NCBI GenBank assembly: GCA_020634135.1
Contig: JACKCG010000001.1
Span: 806,001 to 870,000 of the forward strand
DNA: 64,000 bases
Direction: 5' to 3'
Origin: Anaerolineaceae bacterium
GTDB taxonomy: Bacteria; Chloroflexota; Anaerolineae; Aggregatilineales; Phototrophicaceae
A program made the position numbers and the translations under genes. Numbering within the stretch: the first letter of the stretch is position 1; each line of letters opens with the position of its first letter. The notes beneath the pieces are model-generated. The model saw only the letters and a program-made list of their open reading frames with translations. It ran no database searches and had not been told where the DNA came from. Positions 62,424 through 64,000 of this stretch are shown here, piece by piece.

Positions 62424-62786
62424 ATGATGAGCAGTTACACGATCAACCAGCCCAGGCCGGATGTTATCCGCGTGGCATTCCCACAGGGATGGGATTCGGA
62501 AGGCGAATCGCCAGTGATGTTCAAAGAGGTATTGGAAGCCCTGGACGATGCCCAGCAGCAGATCACCCTGCTGATTGTAGCCGGGGATGAACGCCCGACC
62601 TATGCTGGTGGCCTGAGCTTTGCACGTGCGGTTCTGACGCATGACCGTTTAAAGAAAATGGTGGTAGTCGCCCAGAACGCACAGCTTGCCGCCGATCACA
62701 TGAGCGCCACACGCGGCGAACGCGGTCTACCACCCATCCCGATTCTGGCTTTTGAAGACGAATCGCAGGCAGCGACAAATCTGTAA
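62424..62786 (+). CDS. Small unrecognised protein
   Basis: 120 residues, soluble, no signal peptide. The pattern PQGWDSEGESPVMFKEVLEA, TLLIVAGDERPTYAGGLSFARAV and KMVVVAQNAQLAADHMSATR suggests an alternating beta/alpha fold reminiscent of SpoIIAA/STAS-like proteins, but I do not recognise the family. ATG at 62424 or 62427 behind GGAAAGG. Divergent from ftcD and followed by a terminator. Confidence 0.65.
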   Translation: MMSSYTINQPRPDVIRVAFPQGWDSEGESPVMFKEVLEALDDAQQQITLLIVAGDERPTYAGGLSFARAVLTHDRLKKMVVVAQNAQLAADHMSATRGERGLPPIPILAFEDESQAATNL

Positions 62787-62800
62787 ATGTGCAGCCAATG

Positions 62801-62834
62801 ACAGTGGGGACGGAGTTGACGCCCCACTGTTTTT
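62801..62834 (+). terminator. Rho-independent terminator
   Basis: ACAGTGGGG (62801-62809) pairs perfectly with CCCCACTGT (62822-62830), followed by TTTTAT. Confidence 0.8.
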
Positions 62835-62871
62835 ATATTGCAGAAGCTCTCTGCGAGTGGCGCAACCTGTC

Positions 62872-64000
62872 CTAATCGGCAGCTTCCGCCGGGAGAGGCT
62901 GCTCCCGCATCCCCTGCTTATGGCGAATGTGGCTCATGATGTGTTCAGCCAATGCGGTGATGGTGAGGCTGGGGTTAATGCCGGGATTGGCGGGCATGAT
63001 TGAACCATCGGCAACATACAACCCTGGATAGTTGAATACCTGCCCATACATGTCCACCACCCCATCGGCCTCGCTGGTTCCGATTGGGCAGCCGCCCAGA
63101 ATGTGCGCGGTGGTCGGTATCCCAAGCAGTGTCTCCGGAATTGAATCCTGCGGAATACCATTGCTGCGGACGGCGAAGTCCTGAGTAACGCCTTGCGTTA
63201 ATGCGGGGTCTGGGGAAATCTGCTGACCGGGCGACAGGCGCGTAACCAGCCCCCGCCGGAACAGTGTAAACAGATTGCGCCCTAACTGGAGGCGCATGGT
63301 ACTGTCTACGGTCTGCATAATCAGCAGGATGGTGGTATATCGCGCCCAACGAGAAAAGAATTTCGCATACAAAAAGTCCCAGGGATGCCGAATACCGTTC
63401 CAGATCGTTTTGAACAGGCGCTTTAGGGGGCTGCCTCCCCCTTTTATCATCGGCATCGCCAACATACGGATAAACGATGAACCATCCGGGTAACGCACCG
63501 GTTCAACATGGGTCTGGTCATCCAGCGCAAACACGGACGTAATGGCTATGCCGGTAGAATAGTCGGATGTGCGATCTCTGCTGGTCGCGCCGGGAAGCGC
63601 CTCGCTGTTGGTACGCACCTGATCCCCTAATCGGGGCGAAAGTCGTGGGAGCGAACCCACCACGTCCCGGCATTCCATGAGTAGCCGAACTGTACCCAAC
63701 ACACCAGCCGCCACAATAACGCCCCGCGTTCGCACACGATACCGCCGCCGGTCAAATGGCAGCGCCGTTGAACGCCGGTAGACAACCTCAAATCGTGCGC
63801 CGTCCGGTTGGTCTTCAGGGAGGGGATAAATGGCCTTCACTGCCGACTCCGGACGAATCTCAGCGCCCCACTTTTCGGCAAAGAACAGGTAGTTCTTGAG
63901 CAGCGTGTTCTTGGCATTGTGGCGACAACCAATCATGCAGCCGCCACAGAATGTACAACCGGCACGCGGCGGGCCATCGCCATCAAAATACGGATCGGGG
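62872..64000 (-). CDS. GMC oxidoreductase (cholesterol-oxidase-like), N-terminus beyond the window
   Basis: 375 C-terminal residues are visible and the frame stays open to base 64000. Motifs are CTFCGGCMIGCRHNAKNTL (a cysteine-rich block common in this subgroup), GVIVAAGVLGTVRLL, AHILGGCPIGTSEADGVVD and the C-terminal LYVADGSIMPANPGINPSLTITALAEH, typical of FAD-dependent GMC enzymes including cholesterol oxidases. The FAD-binding GxGxxG is off the edge. Probably oxidises a sterol or alcohol; not determined. Confidence 0.85.
   Translation of the reverse strand, partial: PDPYFDGDGPPRAGCTFCGGCMIGCRHNAKNTLLKNYLFFAEKWGAEIRPESAVKAIYPLPEDQPDGARFEVVYRRSTALPFDRRRYRVRTRGVIVAAGVLGTVRLLMECRDVVGSLPRLSPRLGDQVRTNSEALPGATSRDRTSDYSTGIAITSVFALDDQTHVEPVRYPDGSSFIRMLAMPMIKGGGSPLKRLFKTIWNGIRHPWDFLYAKFFSRWARYTTILLIMQTVDSTMRLQLGRNLFTLFRRGLVTRLSPGQQISPDPALTQGVTQDFAVRSNGIPQDSIPETLLGIPTTAHILGGCPIGTSEADGVVDMYGQVFNYPGLYVADGSIMPANPGINPSLTITALAEHIMSHIRHKQGMREQPLPAEAAD

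Noticed and set aside
1..64000. CRISPR arrays, intact insertion sequences, prophage, rRNA or tRNA genes
   Set aside because: No regularly spaced repeats, no intact transposase or integrase, no tRNA-like T-arm consensus and no rRNA sequence was seen in reading both strands.

Overview
The window looks like chromosomal DNA from a free-living heterotroph of the Chloroflexota (Anaerolineae-like). This is inferred from the gene mix: sugar and peptide ABC loci with A-x-A-Q-D type signal peptides, MalT-like LuxR regulators, a MoeA with a periplasmic-binding-protein tail, a cyclic-2,3-diphosphoglycerate-synthetase-like GTPase, and a ferredoxin-dependent 2-oxoacid oxidoreductase. No rRNA, tRNA, CRISPR array or intact mobile element was seen. 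Both ends cut through genes.

Layout. 1-5.2 kb (+): the tail of a class III aminotransferase, then a family-5 substrate-binding protein with an apparently circularly permuted order, two Dpp/Opp-type permeases and a zinc alcohol dehydrogenase. 5.2-15.2 kb (-): a carbohydrate-use operon read from a LacI-type repressor through a sugar-binding protein, two CUT1 permeases, two clan-A glycoside hydrolases (one secreted), a PIG-V-like membrane protein and a GH1 beta-glucosidase. Two identical 14-bp palindromes, one just downstream of the repressor promoter and one inside the binding-protein gene, are the likely operators. 15.3-24.7 kb (mostly -): a Rossmann protein of unknown role, two MoeA proteins, FdhD, and NADH-diaphorase subunits of HoxU/HoxF type preceded by a leader with mutually exclusive pairings. 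A phosphofructokinase lies on the other strand. 25-33.8 kb: a ThuA-like protein, a MalT-like regulator, a cPGS-like GTPase, a four-subunit 2-oxoacid:ferredoxin oxidoreductase and a CBS protein.

33.9-41.3 kb (-) is more accessory in character: an M24 protein missing metal ligands, a GT-C-type membrane protein, an acyltransferase fused to an SGNH domain with lost catalytic residues, an SMR-like protein and a decayed beta-propeller/SH3b gene. 41.5-46.4 kb (-) is an operon of an ECF sigma factor, a membrane protein with a possible anti-sigma head, three more membrane proteins and an ABC ATPase. 46.6-52.4 kb holds an S9 peptidase (+) and a tightly coupled three-gene module (-): MoxR-like AAA ATPase, an unrecognised 230-residue protein, and a metallopeptidase-like/vWA protein. 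52.8-64 kb carries mostly catabolic and housekeeping genes: M20 amidohydrolase, ThDP enzyme, [2Fe-2S] ferredoxin, gamma-glutamyltransferase, nucleotidyltransferase, MFS transporter, GNAT acetyltransferase, bifunctional FtcD, a small unknown protein and a partial GMC oxidoreductase.

The most unusual items are the permuted binding protein, the twin-operator arrangement, the structured leader before the diaphorase genes, the AAA/unknown/vWA module and the sigma-factor/ABC operon. All calls come from reading the sequence; no database search was run.
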